A DNA stretch of 54,952 nucleotides from an uncultured Bacteroidales bacterium. GTDB lineage: Bacteria > Bacteroidota > Bacteroidia > Bacteroidales > WCHB1-69. Made by a program: the position numbers and the translations under genes. Shown piece after piece: positions 1-8,754 of this stretch. A model generated the notes under the pieces. It saw only the letters and a program-made list of their open reading frames with translations. It was not told the origin of the DNA and made no database searches. The stretch's first letter is position 1. Every line of letters begins with the position of its first letter. The DNA is taken from positions 1-54,952 of the forward strand of contig CALECM010000095.1 of NCBI GenBank assembly GCA_937949745.1. Direction: 5' to 3'.

Positions 1-1053
1 CCCGTATTCCAGCTGAGCGGTCCCGTCTTTATAATTTTTAGTCATGACCGTACCTTATTGAATATGATACCTCTGACTTGCGAATTGGCTTCTGACGGCG
101 TTACCTTCTACGGCGGGAATTATGAGTTTTATAAACAGGAAAAAGAGATTCAGGTAAATGCGCTTTTGGATCAAATCGAAGACAAAGAGAAAACTATCCG
201 TAAAGCCCGGGTCACCGCCAGGAAAGTAGCCGAAAGAAGGCAAAAGCAGGATATACGGGGGAAAAAGAAAAAACAGGAAGAAGGTGTTCCCAAAATATTA
301 CTCAATACTTTAAGGAATAAAGCCGAAGCCACTACTTCCAAATTAAAAGAGTCGCATACCGAGAAAATCGATACTCTGTCATCGGAGTTAAAGGAACTTC
401 GGAATCAATATACGGAAACCCAGTTACTGAAGCCTGACTTACACCATTCCTCACTCCATCAGGGTAAAATTCTGGTCACAGCACAAAATATCAATTATCG
501 TTACGGGGCTTCTTACTTGTGGAAAGATGTCCTGAATTTCCAGATCGTCAGTGGAGACAGGATCCTGCTCAGTGGCCGGAATGGCGCCGGGAAAACCACA
601 TTAGTTAAATTGATCACGGGAGAAAAAACCGCCATTACGGGAAAAATCGAAAAAGCATCTTTTTCCTATCTTTATATTGATCAGGAATACAGTATGGTGG
701 ATCCCGGTTTATCGGTACTTGAATTTATCGGGAAACATAATGAACGTCATCTTATGGAACATGAGATCAAGACTTTACTTCACCGTTTTTTGTTTCCTGT
801 GGATACATGGAACAAATCCTGTAAATGGCTGAGTGGAGGAGAAAAAATGAGGTTATTATTCTGTAGCTTTATTGCCCGCGATCATGTTCCCGATATGTTA
901 ATCCTGGATGAGCCGACCAATAATCTGGATATCAACACACTAAATATATTGACCGATAGTGTTAGGCAATTCAGGGGAACTGTTTTGGTGATTTCCCATG
1001 ACCGCTATTTCGTGGAAGAAGTGGGAATAGATAAAGAGATCAATCTGGATTAA
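1..1053 (+). CDS. ABC-F family ATPase, 3' part (5' end outside window)
   Basis: This is the C-terminal 350 residues of a duplicated ABC ATPase without membrane segments, the ABC-F class that acts on ribosomes. The frame is open to base 1, so the gene starts outside the window; the TTG at 58 is not a real start. The first visible residues are the end of ATPase domain 1, with the H-loop FSHDR. A charged, Lys/Arg-rich coiled linker follows (about bases 130-440). Domain 2 then shows Walker A GRNGAGKT (about 574-597), the signature LSGGEKMR (about 829-850), Walker B LILDEPTNNLD (about 898-930) and a second H-loop SHDRYF. Family knowledge suggests a translation factor or a ribosome-protection resistance protein. 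The subclass cannot be decided without domain 1. It converges on manC, with stop codons 4 bases apart. Confidence 0.9.
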   Translation, partial: PVFQLSGPVFIIFSHDRTLLNMIPLTCELASDGVTFYGGNYEFYKQEKEIQVNALLDQIEDKEKTIRKARVTARKVAERRQKQDIRGKKKKQEEGVPKILLNTLRNKAEATTSKLKESHTEKIDTLSSELKELRNQYTETQLLKPDLHHSSLHQGKILVTAQNINYRYGASYLWKDVLNFQIVSGDRILLSGRNGAGKTTLVKLITGEKTAITGKIEKASFSYLYIDQEYSMVDPGLSVLEFIGKHNERHLMEHEIKTLLHRFLFPVDTWNKSCKWLSGGEKMRLLFCSFIARDHVPDMLILDEPTNNLDINTLNILTDSVRQFRGTVLVISHDRYFVEEVGIDKEINLD

Positions 1054-1057
1054 TAAG

Positions 1058-2149
1058 TTATATGTACTTATCTCCGAAATCAACCTGTACATCCGTGACA
1101 TACTGCCGGATCAGTTGTTCGTCTTCTTTTTTACAGATAAGCAGCACCCCGTCGTTCTCCACTACGATATAATTATCCAGTCCCTGCAGGATCACGATCT
1201 TGTTTTTAGGCATATTGACAATGCAGTTGGTCGTATTATAAGTCTTTACCCTGTTACCTACAATGGAGTTTTTATTTTCATCTTTACTCCTTATATCATA
1301 TAAAGATCCCCATGTACCAAGGTCCGACCATCCGAAATCAGCGGCAAACACCCTTACATTCCGGGCTTTTTCCATGATGCCGAAGTCTATGGAAATATTC
1401 CGGCAGACTTCATAAATCTGTTTGATCACGTCAGCTTCCAGCGGCGTATTGTAGAAACCCTGTCCCTGTTTAAAAAGTTGGTCCACTTCCGGCAGGAATT
1501 CCTCGAAAGCATGTTGGATGGAATTGAGTGACCACATGAAAATGCCGGCATTCCATAAGAAATCCCCGCTTTCAATAAATTTCTTCGCCATCTGCAGTTC
1601 CGGTTTTTCCGTAAAGGTTTTAACGGCGTAAATAGAAGAATTTTCTTCGTAAACCTGATCTTCATTATATTGGATATATCCGTATCCCGTATTGGGATTG
1701 GAAGGACGTATCCCGATGGTCAGCAGCCAGTCGTTCTTCTCCACGGCTTTCATTCCGATCTCGATCACGTTAATGAAAACATCCTCCCGGAAAATAACGT
1801 GATCGGAAGGTGCAACTACAATGATGGCATTGGGATTGATTTCCTTAATCTTATAATTGGCATAGGCAATACAGGGCGCCGTGTTTCTCCTGGAAGGCTC
1901 CAGGATGATCTGTTGTTCTGCGATTTCCGGAAGCTGTTCCTGCACCAGTTCCAAATAATTTTGATTGGTGACGATATAAATATTTTCTTTCGGACAAATC
2001 TGGGAGAAACGATTAAAGGTTTTCTGGATCAGGGTACTTCCGTCACCTAAAATATCTATGAATTGTTTTGGCGTTTTTGTCCTGCTCATCGGCCAGAACC
2101 TGGCCCCAACACCTCCTGCCATAATTACGCAATAATAGTTGGAATTCAT
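1058..2149 (-). CDS. manC: mannose-1-phosphate guanylyltransferase
   Basis: This 363-residue enzyme makes GDP-mannose from mannose-1-phosphate and GTP, the donor for surface polysaccharides and GDP-fucose. The N-terminus has the nucleotidyltransferase signature AGGVGARFWPMSRTKTPKQF. Further on are APSDHVI, FTEKPE and WNAGIFMW, which form the sugar-nucleotide pocket. The length fits the single-domain form; the phosphomannose isomerase cupin domain of bifunctional enzymes is absent. The longest frame begins with TTG at 2158, but an ATG three codons inside (2149) is the better start. It lies 89 bases downstream of rodA on the same strand, at the end of the prenyl synthase-PBP2-RodA block, and may be read through from it. 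The symbol follows the family; rfbM is a synonym. Confidence 0.92.
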   Translation of the reverse strand: MNSNYYCVIMAGGVGARFWPMSRTKTPKQFIDILGDGSTLIQKTFNRFSQICPKENIYIVTNQNYLELVQEQLPEIAEQQIILEPSRRNTAPCIAYANYKIKEINPNAIIVVAPSDHVIFREDVFINVIEIGMKAVEKNDWLLTIGIRPSNPNTGYGYIQYNEDQVYEENSSIYAVKTFTEKPELQMAKKFIESGDFLWNAGIFMWSLNSIQHAFEEFLPEVDQLFKQGQGFYNTPLEADVIKQIYEVCRNISIDFGIMEKARNVRVFAADFGWSDLGTWGSLYDIRSKDENKNSIVGNRVKTYNTTNCIVNMPKNKIVILQGLDNYIVVENDGVLLICKKEDEQLIRQYVTDVQVDFGDKYI

Positions 2150-2238
2150 ATTTCTCAATGTTTAATGGTTATGCTTTGATGACTCTATTAACGATAGAAA
2201 ACTTTATTTGTTTTACGGATGGAACCCGGTATACTTTT

Positions 2239-3492
2239 TTAAGTGTCGTTCAATTTGATAAATATAAATAACATGGCTGTAAAAGCCCATAAAGAAGACC
2301 CCCCATAACTGATAAAAGGGAGGGGAATGCCGATAATGGGTACCAGTCCGATGGTCATGCCGATGTTGATGATAAAATGGAAGAAAATAATTCCTGCGAT
2401 CCCATAACCGTAATACCGGACGAAAGGATTCCGGTGTTTCTCGGAAAGAAAGATGATCCTGACGACCAGGAGCATAAAAAGGGTGATGACGACCAACGTG
2501 CCCAAAAATCCCCACTCTTCGCCAATAGAACAAAAAATAAAGTCAGTACTTTGTTCCGGTACGAAATTGAATTTGGTCTGGGTTCCTTTCAAAAAACCTT
2601 TACCGGAAAATCCTCCCGAACCGATCGCGATCATAGACTGGTTCAGGTTAAAATCGGCGCCTTTAGGGTCGGATGTTTTTCCCAGCAGAGAATCAATACG
2701 TTGCTTCTGATGAGGTTGAAATACATGCTCATAAGAAATATTGATAAAGAAGACGAAGAGGATCCCGATCACATAAATAACCGTATTCCTGATAATCTTC
2801 TTTTTTGTCTTTTTGTGGAATAACCAGCTTACCAGATAAAGCAAAGTTAAGAAGGCCAAAGCATACAGTTCATTGAAATAAAGCGTGATAATAAAAAGTA
2901 GTACGGCAAAAGCACCTACGATCAGGATTCGTCCGCTCATCCCTTCACGGTAAAAAAGTACGATAAAAGAAAAATAGACCAGAGCGGATCCGGTATCCCG
3001 TTGAAGCATGATCACCACAACCGGTATTAGGATGACGATGAACGAGATAAGCCAAAGGTTTTTTCTTTCGGAACTGGTCTTACCCTCATTGAAAAATTTC
3101 GCTAAGGCCAGGGCGGTGGCGACTTTCATGAATTCGCTGGGTTGTATGCTGAAATCTCCGATCTTGATCCATGCTTTGGCTCCTGAGATTTCCGATCCTA
3201 TAAAAAGAACCAGAATAAGCAAGGCCAGGCATGCGATATAAATATGATAGGCATAATGCTGGTATACCCGTCCGTCGATCAGAAGGATGACGACGGCCAT
3301 AATGAGGGAAGTGCCGATCCAGATCAACTGTCTTCCGTAAGGCGCGCTGGTAGTGAAAATCGTCGTGAATTTTGCAGGATCGTAGGAAGATGAAAAAATC
3401 GCCATCCAGCCCACCAGTACCAGTAATATGTAAAGGATGATCAGTGGTATGTCAAAACCCCTTGAAATTTTTTGGCGATTTTCAATAAACAT
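2239..3492 (-). CDS. rodA: rod-shape peptidoglycan glycosyltransferase RodA (SEDS family)
   Basis: This is a 417-residue polytopic membrane protein with about ten hydrophobic segments. It belongs to the SEDS family, which polymerises lipid II into glycan strands during elongation. Family motifs are visible: STDFIFCSIGEEWGFLG in the middle-to-late region and PFISYGGSS near the C-terminus. RodA works in a complex with the class B transpeptidase PBP2, whose gene ends one base upstream of this start, so the two are almost certainly co-transcribed. FtsW is the other SEDS member, but direct linkage to PBP2 rather than to division genes supports RodA. The start ATG directly precedes a hydrophobic N-terminus and is the only sensible choice given the tight junction. 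Confidence 0.95.
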   Translation of the reverse strand: MFIENRQKISRGFDIPLIILYILLVLVGWMAIFSSSYDPAKFTTIFTTSAPYGRQLIWIGTSLIMAVVILLIDGRVYQHYAYHIYIACLALLILVLFIGSEISGAKAWIKIGDFSIQPSEFMKVATALALAKFFNEGKTSSERKNLWLISFIVILIPVVVIMLQRDTGSALVYFSFIVLFYREGMSGRILIVGAFAVLLFIITLYFNELYALAFLTLLYLVSWLFHKKTKKKIIRNTVIYVIGILFVFFINISYEHVFQPHQKQRIDSLLGKTSDPKGADFNLNQSMIAIGSGGFSGKGFLKGTQTKFNFVPEQSTDFIFCSIGEEWGFLGTLVVITLFMLLVVRIIFLSEKHRNPFVRYYGYGIAGIIFFHFIINIGMTIGLVPIIGIPLPFISYGGSSLWAFTAMLFIFIKLNDT

Positions 3493-3493
3493 T

Positions 3494-5299
3494 TTAAAAA
3501 GACATTGATTTAATTCTTTGTTCCAGGTCGGGACGGCTTACCTCTCCCTTAAGATAACGTTCCATGATCAATCCGGCTATGGGCGCGGCCACAGAGCCAC
3601 CCCATCCGGAGTTTTCAACCAGTACGAAAACGACGATTTTAGGATTTTCAACAGGCGCGTAGCATGCGAATACCGAATGGTCGCGTCCATGGGGATTTTG
3701 TGCCGTACCTGTTTTTCCGGCAACCCTTACGCCGGGCACTTTGGCCTGACGCCCGGTGCCTGCCTCTACCGCCAGTTCCATACCCCTGATAATAGGCTCA
3801 AAGTATGATTTTTCAATATGGACGTCGATACGTTCCGAAAAACGGTCGTTTGGCGTTTCCTTATCTCCTATAGCTTTGATCACATGCGGTTTAATATAAT
3901 ACCCTTTGTTCGCGATAATCGCCATCAGATTGGCCATTTGCAAAGGTGTGGTAGCGGCCTCTCCCTGTCCGATTCCCATAGATACGATGGAATTTCCGTT
4001 CCACCGGCCATGGTACAGTTTATCAAAATAGTTGACGGAAGGTATGATACCTTTATTTTCAAAGGGTAAATCCGTATCGAAAGTTTGTCCGAAACCCAGC
4101 AGGTTGATATGATCTTTCCAGGCCTGGTATCCTTCCTGTACGGTATTGTATTTCTTCTTATTGGATACGATATTGTAGAAAGCCCTGCAAAAATAGGTAT
4201 TACATGAAACCTGGACAGCCGTGACCAGATTAGTGCTTCCCGCATGGTGGCATCCGATGGTGTGGTTCCCGATGCTGTAGCCTCCCGGACAGGAATAGAT
4301 GGTCGAAGCGTCGACAATCCCTTCCTGCTGGGCAATAAGCCCGTTAGCCAGCTTGAAGGTGGATCCCGGAGGATACATGGCCAGTAAGGCACGGTTGAAC
4401 AACGGTTTCTTTACATTATCCCTCACCAGCGCGGCATAATTTTTACTCCGGTTCTTACCCACGAGAAGATTGGGGTCATAGCTCGGACTTGATACGATAC
4501 ACAGGATCTCTCCGGTCGTAGGTTCGATGGCCACAATGCTGCCCCGTTTATTCAGCATAAGTTCTTCCCCGTATTTCTGTAAACCCAGATCCAGCGTACT
4601 CCAGAGGGGAGTGCCGGAAACCGCCAGTATATCCTCTTCCCCGTTCCGGTAACTTCCTTTTTCACGGTTATGTACATCCACCAGTACGATGCGCTTTCCC
4701 TTCACACCCCGCAATTCGGGTTCATAGGTCTTTTCGATTCCACTGATTCCGACATAATCGCCCATTTGATAATAAGTATCATTCTCCAGGGTTTCCTGGT
4801 TTACTTCCCCGACATAGCCCAGTACGTGTGCTGCGATAGGTTCGGGGTAATAACGTAAAGTTCGGCTCTGTACGAAGAATCCCGGAAATTTATAAAGCTT
4901 TTCCTGCAGATAACCGAAATCTTCTTTTGACATTTGCTGTTCGAAAGTACTCGGGATCAAAGGTGAATGGGCACGCGCTTTCTCGATACGCTTTTCCAGC
5001 GTCTCTTTATCGATCTCCAGTAAACGGCACATATCGGCCGTATCGAATTTCCGTAATTCTTTCGGCACAATCATCAGGTCATATACAGGTTCATTATATA
5101 CCAAGAGGGAATCATTACGGTCATAGATCAATCCCCGCGCGGGATGTTCGGTAATATACCGTAATGCATTTTCATCGGCCGATTTCTTATAATAATCGTC
5201 CACTACCTGTAAAAAGAAAAGTCTTACAACATATACCAGCGCGAATATAACCATAATACCCACAATGATGTAGGAGCGCTTCTGGTTGAAATAATTCAT
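3494..5299 (-). CDS. mrdA: penicillin-binding protein 2 (elongation transpeptidase)
   Basis: This 601-residue class B penicillin-binding protein cross-links peptidoglycan in the periplasm during lateral growth, together with RodA. A single N-terminal membrane anchor (about residues 9-31) is followed by the dimerisation/pedestal region and then the transpeptidase domain. The catalytic motifs are all present: STFK around residue 312 (nucleophile Ser), SCN near 363 and KTGTAQ near 528. Length and order match MrdA rather than FtsI, and the neighbour is rodA. Its ATG abuts the stop codon of the polyprenyl synthase gene upstream with no spacer, which implies translational coupling. Genes for MreC and MreD, which often precede mrdA in this phylum, are not here. 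Confidence 0.95.
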   Translation of the reverse strand: MNYFNQKRSYIIVGIMVIFALVYVVRLFFLQVVDDYYKKSADENALRYITEHPARGLIYDRNDSLLVYNEPVYDLMIVPKELRKFDTADMCRLLEIDKETLEKRIEKARAHSPLIPSTFEQQMSKEDFGYLQEKLYKFPGFFVQSRTLRYYPEPIAAHVLGYVGEVNQETLENDTYYQMGDYVGISGIEKTYEPELRGVKGKRIVLVDVHNREKGSYRNGEEDILAVSGTPLWSTLDLGLQKYGEELMLNKRGSIVAIEPTTGEILCIVSSPSYDPNLLVGKNRSKNYAALVRDNVKKPLFNRALLAMYPPGSTFKLANGLIAQQEGIVDASTIYSCPGGYSIGNHTIGCHHAGSTNLVTAVQVSCNTYFCRAFYNIVSNKKKYNTVQEGYQAWKDHINLLGFGQTFDTDLPFENKGIIPSVNYFDKLYHGRWNGNSIVSMGIGQGEAATTPLQMANLMAIIANKGYYIKPHVIKAIGDKETPNDRFSERIDVHIEKSYFEPIIRGMELAVEAGTGRQAKVPGVRVAGKTGTAQNPHGRDHSVFACYAPVENPKIVVFVLVENSGWGGSVAAPIAGLIMERYLKGEVSRPDLEQRIKSMSF

Positions 5300-6256
5300 T
5301 TATTTTTCCCTTTTACTCAATTGCACCGTAATCTCTTTCAGTTTCTCTTTTTTTCCCGGTTCCGCTGAAATAGCATTTAATTCATCTAATGCCTTACCGA
5401 CATAAGATTCGATCATTTCTTCGGTTTTTTCCCTGATGGATAATTTCTCATAGATACGGATAACCTCTGTTAATTTTTCTTTAAAATCTATTTGATTTAC
5501 GGAGAACAATTCTTCCAGTTTTTTCCGGTCCGCCTCATTCGCATCTTCTATGGCCCGTAGGATCAGGTAAGTTTTCTTATTATCCTGGATATCCATTCCT
5601 TTCATTTTGCCGAAAAGTTCGTGGTCGGCATAGATATCGAGCAGGTCGTCTTTTAATTGAAAAGCGATCCCGAGATATATTCCGAAATTATAAATTTTTT
5701 GCTGGTCTTCCTCGGAAGCCTTGGCGAAAATGGCGCCGGATTTCAGGCATCCCGCGAGCATGACAGCGGTTTTGAGCCGTATCATCATCAGGTAATCCGT
5801 GATCGTCACCTGCGAAGATGATTCAAAATTAAGGTCATATTGTTGGCCTTCACAAACTTCCAGGGAAGTTTGGGCAAAAAGATCTACGATCCTGAGTTTG
5901 GTCTGATCGTCGGTGTCCGTTTTCAGGATCTGCTGTAAAGCCATATTGGCCAGTGCATCACCGGAGAGAATGGCTATATTGCTGTTCCATTTTTTATAAA
6001 CGGTTTCTTTACCTCTTCGAATGGGTGCTTCATCCATAATATCGTCATGGATCAGAGTGAAGTTGTGCAGCATTTCAAAAGAAGCGGCTATATATAAGGC
6101 TTTTTTAGGATCTTCATTGAAGAGCTCGGCTCCCAGCATTACCAGTTGCGGACGGATACGTTTTCCTCCCTGCATAAGTATATATTCGATAGGTTGGTAT
6201 AATAGCTCCGGATTTTTGTCCCGGGTAGCATTCAGGAAAATATCTTCTAAAGTCAT
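5300..6256 (-). CDS. polyprenyl diphosphate synthase
   Basis: This 318-residue trans-isoprenyl diphosphate synthase condenses isopentenyl units onto an allylic primer. Both aspartate-rich magnesium sites are visible: LIHDDIMDEAP (about residues 71-81) and QLKDDLLDIYAD in the second half. The GGKRIRP motif near residue 30 binds the diphosphate. Such enzymes make farnesyl- to octaprenyl-diphosphate for quinone tails or lipid carriers; chain length cannot be read with confidence. It is the first gene of the mrdA-rodA unit, with its stop touching the mrdA start. A Bacteroidota promoter lies 20 bases upstream of the ATG. The linkage suggests, but does not prove, a supply role for envelope lipid carriers. 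Confidence 0.93.
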   Translation of the reverse strand: MTLEDIFLNATRDKNPELLYQPIEYILMQGGKRIRPQLVMLGAELFNEDPKKALYIAASFEMLHNFTLIHDDIMDEAPIRRGKETVYKKWNSNIAILSGDALANMALQQILKTDTDDQTKLRIVDLFAQTSLEVCEGQQYDLNFESSSQVTITDYLMMIRLKTAVMLAGCLKSGAIFAKASEEDQQKIYNFGIYLGIAFQLKDDLLDIYADHELFGKMKGMDIQDNKKTYLILRAIEDANEADRKKLEELFSVNQIDFKEKLTEVIRIYEKLSIREKTEEMIESYVGKALDELNAISAEPGKKEKLKEITVQLSKREK

Positions 6257-6275
6257 TTCGAAAAAATTAGATATG

Positions 6276-6283
6276 CAAAGGTA
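6276..6283 (-). promoter_or_regulatory. -7 promoter element (TACCTTTG) of the prenyl synthase-mrdA-rodA unit
   Basis: On the minus strand TACCTTTGCA matches the Bacteroidota sigma consensus TAnnTTTG. It sits 20 bases before the ATG at 6256, leaving a very short leader. The adjacent GTACG-AAAAAA-CGTAC inverted repeat (6281-6296) overlaps its upstream edge. Confidence 0.7.
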
Positions 6284-6326
6284 CGAAAAAACGTACAGAA
6301 GAACAATGGCTAATTTACTAAAAAGC

Positions 6327-7037
6327 TCAGTTTATGGGCCTCAATTCCGCCAGGTAATGATAATGGTCGTCTTCATAGATTTTTCTACAGCTGAAGCCAT
6401 GGATTTCAGCGAATTCTTCCAAAGTGTCGTAATCGATAAAGAGCCACGGGAAAGGTTCGCCTTCTTCTCCTTCGAAAGAAAAAGTATACTCGATCTCCCC
6501 GTAGTATTCGCTGTTAAGGTTGATCATCACGCTGCCGTCTTCTTCCTCAAACAGATATAATATATCGGAAGAATCCAGGAGGATCTTTCCGCCGGTCTCC
6601 AGCAGGTTTTTAGCCTGTGCGAAGAAAAGTCTGAGGTTTTCCAGCCGGCCGGTAATCCCGATTCCGTTCATGAGTAACAGGATAGTGTCGAATTTTCCTC
6701 CCTGGTAAGAAAAAAAGTCCTTTTCAATGGCGTCCGGGATGCCCCGCGATTTCATCACGTTGACCGCTCCTGGAGAAATGTCGAGAGCCGTAACTTGTCG
6801 GCCATTATCCTGAAGCCATAGGGCATGGCTTCCTGCTCCGGCGCCTACGTCAAGTACTTTTTCACCGGTAAGGAACAAGGCTGTTTTTTCTATTTCCGGC
6901 ATTTCGTCATAGGACCTGAAAAACAGGCTGACCGGCCACTCTTCCGTATCCGCTATATTACTTTCTACCGTAAATACAGTATCTTTTTTCCCGTCCCTGA
7001 ACGCGGTTAGTCCTTGTCCGTAAATATCTTTTATCAT
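6327..7037 (-). CDS. SAM-dependent methyltransferase, class I
   Basis: This is a 236-residue cytoplasmic protein with the Rossmann-like methyltransferase fold. Motif I LDVGAGAGSHALWLQ (about residues 61-75) binds S-adenosylmethionine, followed by VTALDISPGAVNVMKSRG, whose acidic residue normally contacts the SAM ribose. A later LLLMNGIGITG segment fits motif IV. The C-terminal part (EYYGEIEYTFSFEGE onward) is beta-rich and probably forms the substrate cap. The substrate is not recognisable. It sits divergently from xseB and is separated by 70 bases from the prenyl synthase gene. A near-consensus promoter (CATCTTTG, 7054-7061, minus) lies about 17 bases upstream of the ATG. Confidence 0.85.
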   Translation of the reverse strand: MIKDIYGQGLTAFRDGKKDTVFTVESNIADTEEWPVSLFFRSYDEMPEIEKTALFLTGEKVLDVGAGAGSHALWLQDNGRQVTALDISPGAVNVMKSRGIPDAIEKDFFSYQGGKFDTILLLMNGIGITGRLENLRLFFAQAKNLLETGGKILLDSSDILYLFEEEDGSVMINLNSEYYGEIEYTFSFEGEEGEPFPWLFIDYDTLEEFAEIHGFSCRKIYEDDHYHYLAELRPIN

Positions 7038-7119
7038 GGGTTATAATTAAAATGCAAAGATGTTAAAAATATTCGTGGCAAGCGAACCGCTATTTCCGGT
7101 ATGGAACCGTAATTATTAT

Positions 7120-7127
7120 TATTTTTG
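7120..7127 (+). promoter_or_regulatory. -7 promoter element (TATTTTTG) of xseB operon
   Basis: TATTTTTG matches TAnnTTTG exactly and ends 30 bases before the xseB ATG. It probably drives xseB, the O-methyltransferase, trmD and the repeat-protein gene as one transcript, because no further match lies between those genes. Confidence 0.7.
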
Positions 7128-7157
7128 CCAATTATACCTTTTATTTAATTATAAGAT

Positions 7158-7361
7158 ATGGCATCACCGGACAATAACCTTACTTATACGGAAGCATACA
7201 AAGAACTGCAGGAGATCATCCGGCAAATGGAAAATGCCGATATAACGGTGGACGAGCTTTCCGAAAAGATAGAAAGAGCATCTTTCCTGATCAGTATTTG
7301 TAAAGACAAGCTACTAAAGACGGAAGAAGAAATCAATAAGATTATGAATGTGGAAGAATAA
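7158..7361 (+). CDS. xseB: exodeoxyribonuclease VII small subunit
   Basis: This 67-residue protein is almost wholly helical and matches the XseB family: the N-terminal LTYTEAYKELQEIIRQME segment and the DELSEKIERA stretch are characteristic. XseB subunits wrap the large subunit XseA to form exonuclease VII, which degrades single-stranded DNA from both ends. The large-subunit gene, often adjacent, is not in this window upstream or downstream, so it must lie elsewhere in the genome. The ATG at 7158 follows a consensus promoter by 30 bases. The O-methyltransferase gene begins 15 bases after its stop. Confidence 0.93.
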   Translation: MASPDNNLTYTEAYKELQEIIRQMENADITVDELSEKIERASFLISICKDKLLKTEEEINKIMNVEE

Positions 7362-7376
7362 TAATTTCTGATTTTA

Positions 7377-8021
7377 ATGATAGATCTGCTGCCCCAGGAA
7401 ATAGAATACTATTGTGAGGAACATACGACCGGCGAAAACGAATTACTTTACCGGTTATACAGGGAAACACATATAAAAGGATTGCGTCCGCGTATGTTGT
7501 CCGGGAAATTGCAGGGAAGCCTGCTGGCTTTTATCTCACGGATGCTGCAGCCGCGCCGTATCCTGGAAATCGGTACTTATACGGGTTATGCAACGTTATG
7601 CCTGGCCGAAGGTTTACAGGAGGACGGTTCCATAGATACCATCGAGATCGACGAAGAGCAGGAAGAAATCATTCGCCGCTATTTTGATCAGTCGCCTTTC
7701 CGGAATAAAATCAATTTACATATAGGCAGTGCGCTGGATATTATTCCTAACCTGTCCCATACCTGGGATCTGGTTATGATAGACGCGGACAAAAGGGAAT
7801 ATCTGGATTACTACCGGTTCATTCTGCCGGAAGTCAGAAAAAACGGGATCATATTGGTGGATAACGTGCTTTGGAGCGGTAAAGTGGTGGAAGAGATCAG
7901 AAATAACGACAAAGATACGAAGTCTATTACGGATTTTAATGATTTCGTCCGGCAGGATCCTTCCGTCAGGAATTTATTATTGCCTTTCCGGGACGGATTG
8001 ATGATTATTGAAAAATTATAA
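7377..8021 (+). CDS. O-methyltransferase, SAM-dependent (CCoAOMT-like family)
   Basis: This 214-residue class I methyltransferase resembles the caffeoyl-CoA/catechol O-methyltransferase-like family. Motif I is ILEIGTYTGYATLCLAEGL (about residues 61-79), followed by IDTIEIDEEQEEIIRRYF. DLVMIDADKREYLDYY provides the metal- and substrate-binding aspartates, and ILVDNVLWSGKV is the conserved strand before the last helix. Bacterial members methylate small phenolic compounds or hydroxylated tRNA uridine (TrmR-type). Linkage to trmD is suggestive of the latter, but the sequence alone does not decide. It lies between xseB and trmD, with two bases between its stop and the trmD ATG. Confidence 0.9.
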   Translation: MIDLLPQEIEYYCEEHTTGENELLYRLYRETHIKGLRPRMLSGKLQGSLLAFISRMLQPRRILEIGTYTGYATLCLAEGLQEDGSIDTIEIDEEQEEIIRRYFDQSPFRNKINLHIGSALDIIPNLSHTWDLVMIDADKREYLDYYRFILPEVRKNGIILVDNVLWSGKVVEEIRNNDKDTKSITDFNDFVRQDPSVRNLLLPFRDGLMIIEKL

Positions 8022-8023
8022 AA

Positions 8024-8713
8024 ATGAGAATTGATATCTTAACCTTATTTCCGGATATGTTCACGGGTATTTTCACCCATTCAATCCTTAAAAGGGCGAT
8101 AACCAAAGGATTGCTGGAAGTCGAACTTCATAATATCCGGGATTACGCCACGGATAAACACCGGAGGGTGGACGATTATCCTTTCGGCGGTGAAGCCGGT
8201 ATGGTGATGATGATCGAACCGATCGCGTTATGCATGACCAAACTGCAGAAAGAAAGACATTATGACGCCGTACTATTTACCGCTCCCGATGGGAAAGTTT
8301 TCGACCAAAGTATGGCCAATCGTTTTTCGCTGATGGAAAATATGATCATATTATGCGGTCATTACAAAGGTGTGGATGAACGGGTAAGGGAGATTTTTAT
8401 TACGGAAGAGGTTAGTATCGGGAACTTTGTCCTTTCTGGAGGAGAAATTCCGGCTATGGTGATGGTCGATGCCGTCGTGCGACTGATCCCGGGTGTGTTG
8501 AATGACGGGAGTTCCGCATTATCGGATTCTTTTCAGGACGGGTTGCTTTCCCCTCCGGTTTACACCAGGCCTGCCGATTACCAGGGACACCGGGTTCCGG
8601 ATGTGCTGTTGTCGGGAAATGAAAAACTGATCCGGGAATGGAAACTGGAACAGCAGATCAGAAGAACTTCCGAACGCAGACCGGATCTTATGGATCAGGC
8701 AGAAAACAAATAA
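8024..8713 (+). CDS. trmD: tRNA (guanine37-N1)-methyltransferase
   Basis: This 229-residue SPOUT-class enzyme methylates N1 of G37 next to the anticodon and so prevents +1 frameshifting. The trefoil-knot motifs are clear: GGEAGMVMMIEPI (about 58-70), LCGHYKGVDERVRE (about 110-123) and SIGNFVLSGGEIPAMVMVDA (about 131-150). The last of these holds the SAM-binding knot and the catalytic-region residues. The N-terminus MRIDILTLFPDMF is typical. Length is in the normal range (about 225-250). The usual partners rimM, rpsP and rplS are not adjacent here; instead xseB and an O-methyltransferase precede it, and a repeat protein follows 41 bases later. Confidence 0.97.
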   Translation: MRIDILTLFPDMFTGIFTHSILKRAITKGLLEVELHNIRDYATDKHRRVDDYPFGGEAGMVMMIEPIALCMTKLQKERHYDAVLFTAPDGKVFDQSMANRFSLMENMIILCGHYKGVDERVREIFITEEVSIGNFVLSGGEIPAMVMVDAVVRLIPGVLNDGSSALSDSFQDGLLSPPVYTRPADYQGHRVPDVLLSGNEKLIREWKLEQQIRRTSERRPDLMDQAENK

Positions 8714-8754
8714 TTCATCAGGATGTTATCAATATAATACCAAATCATAAAAAT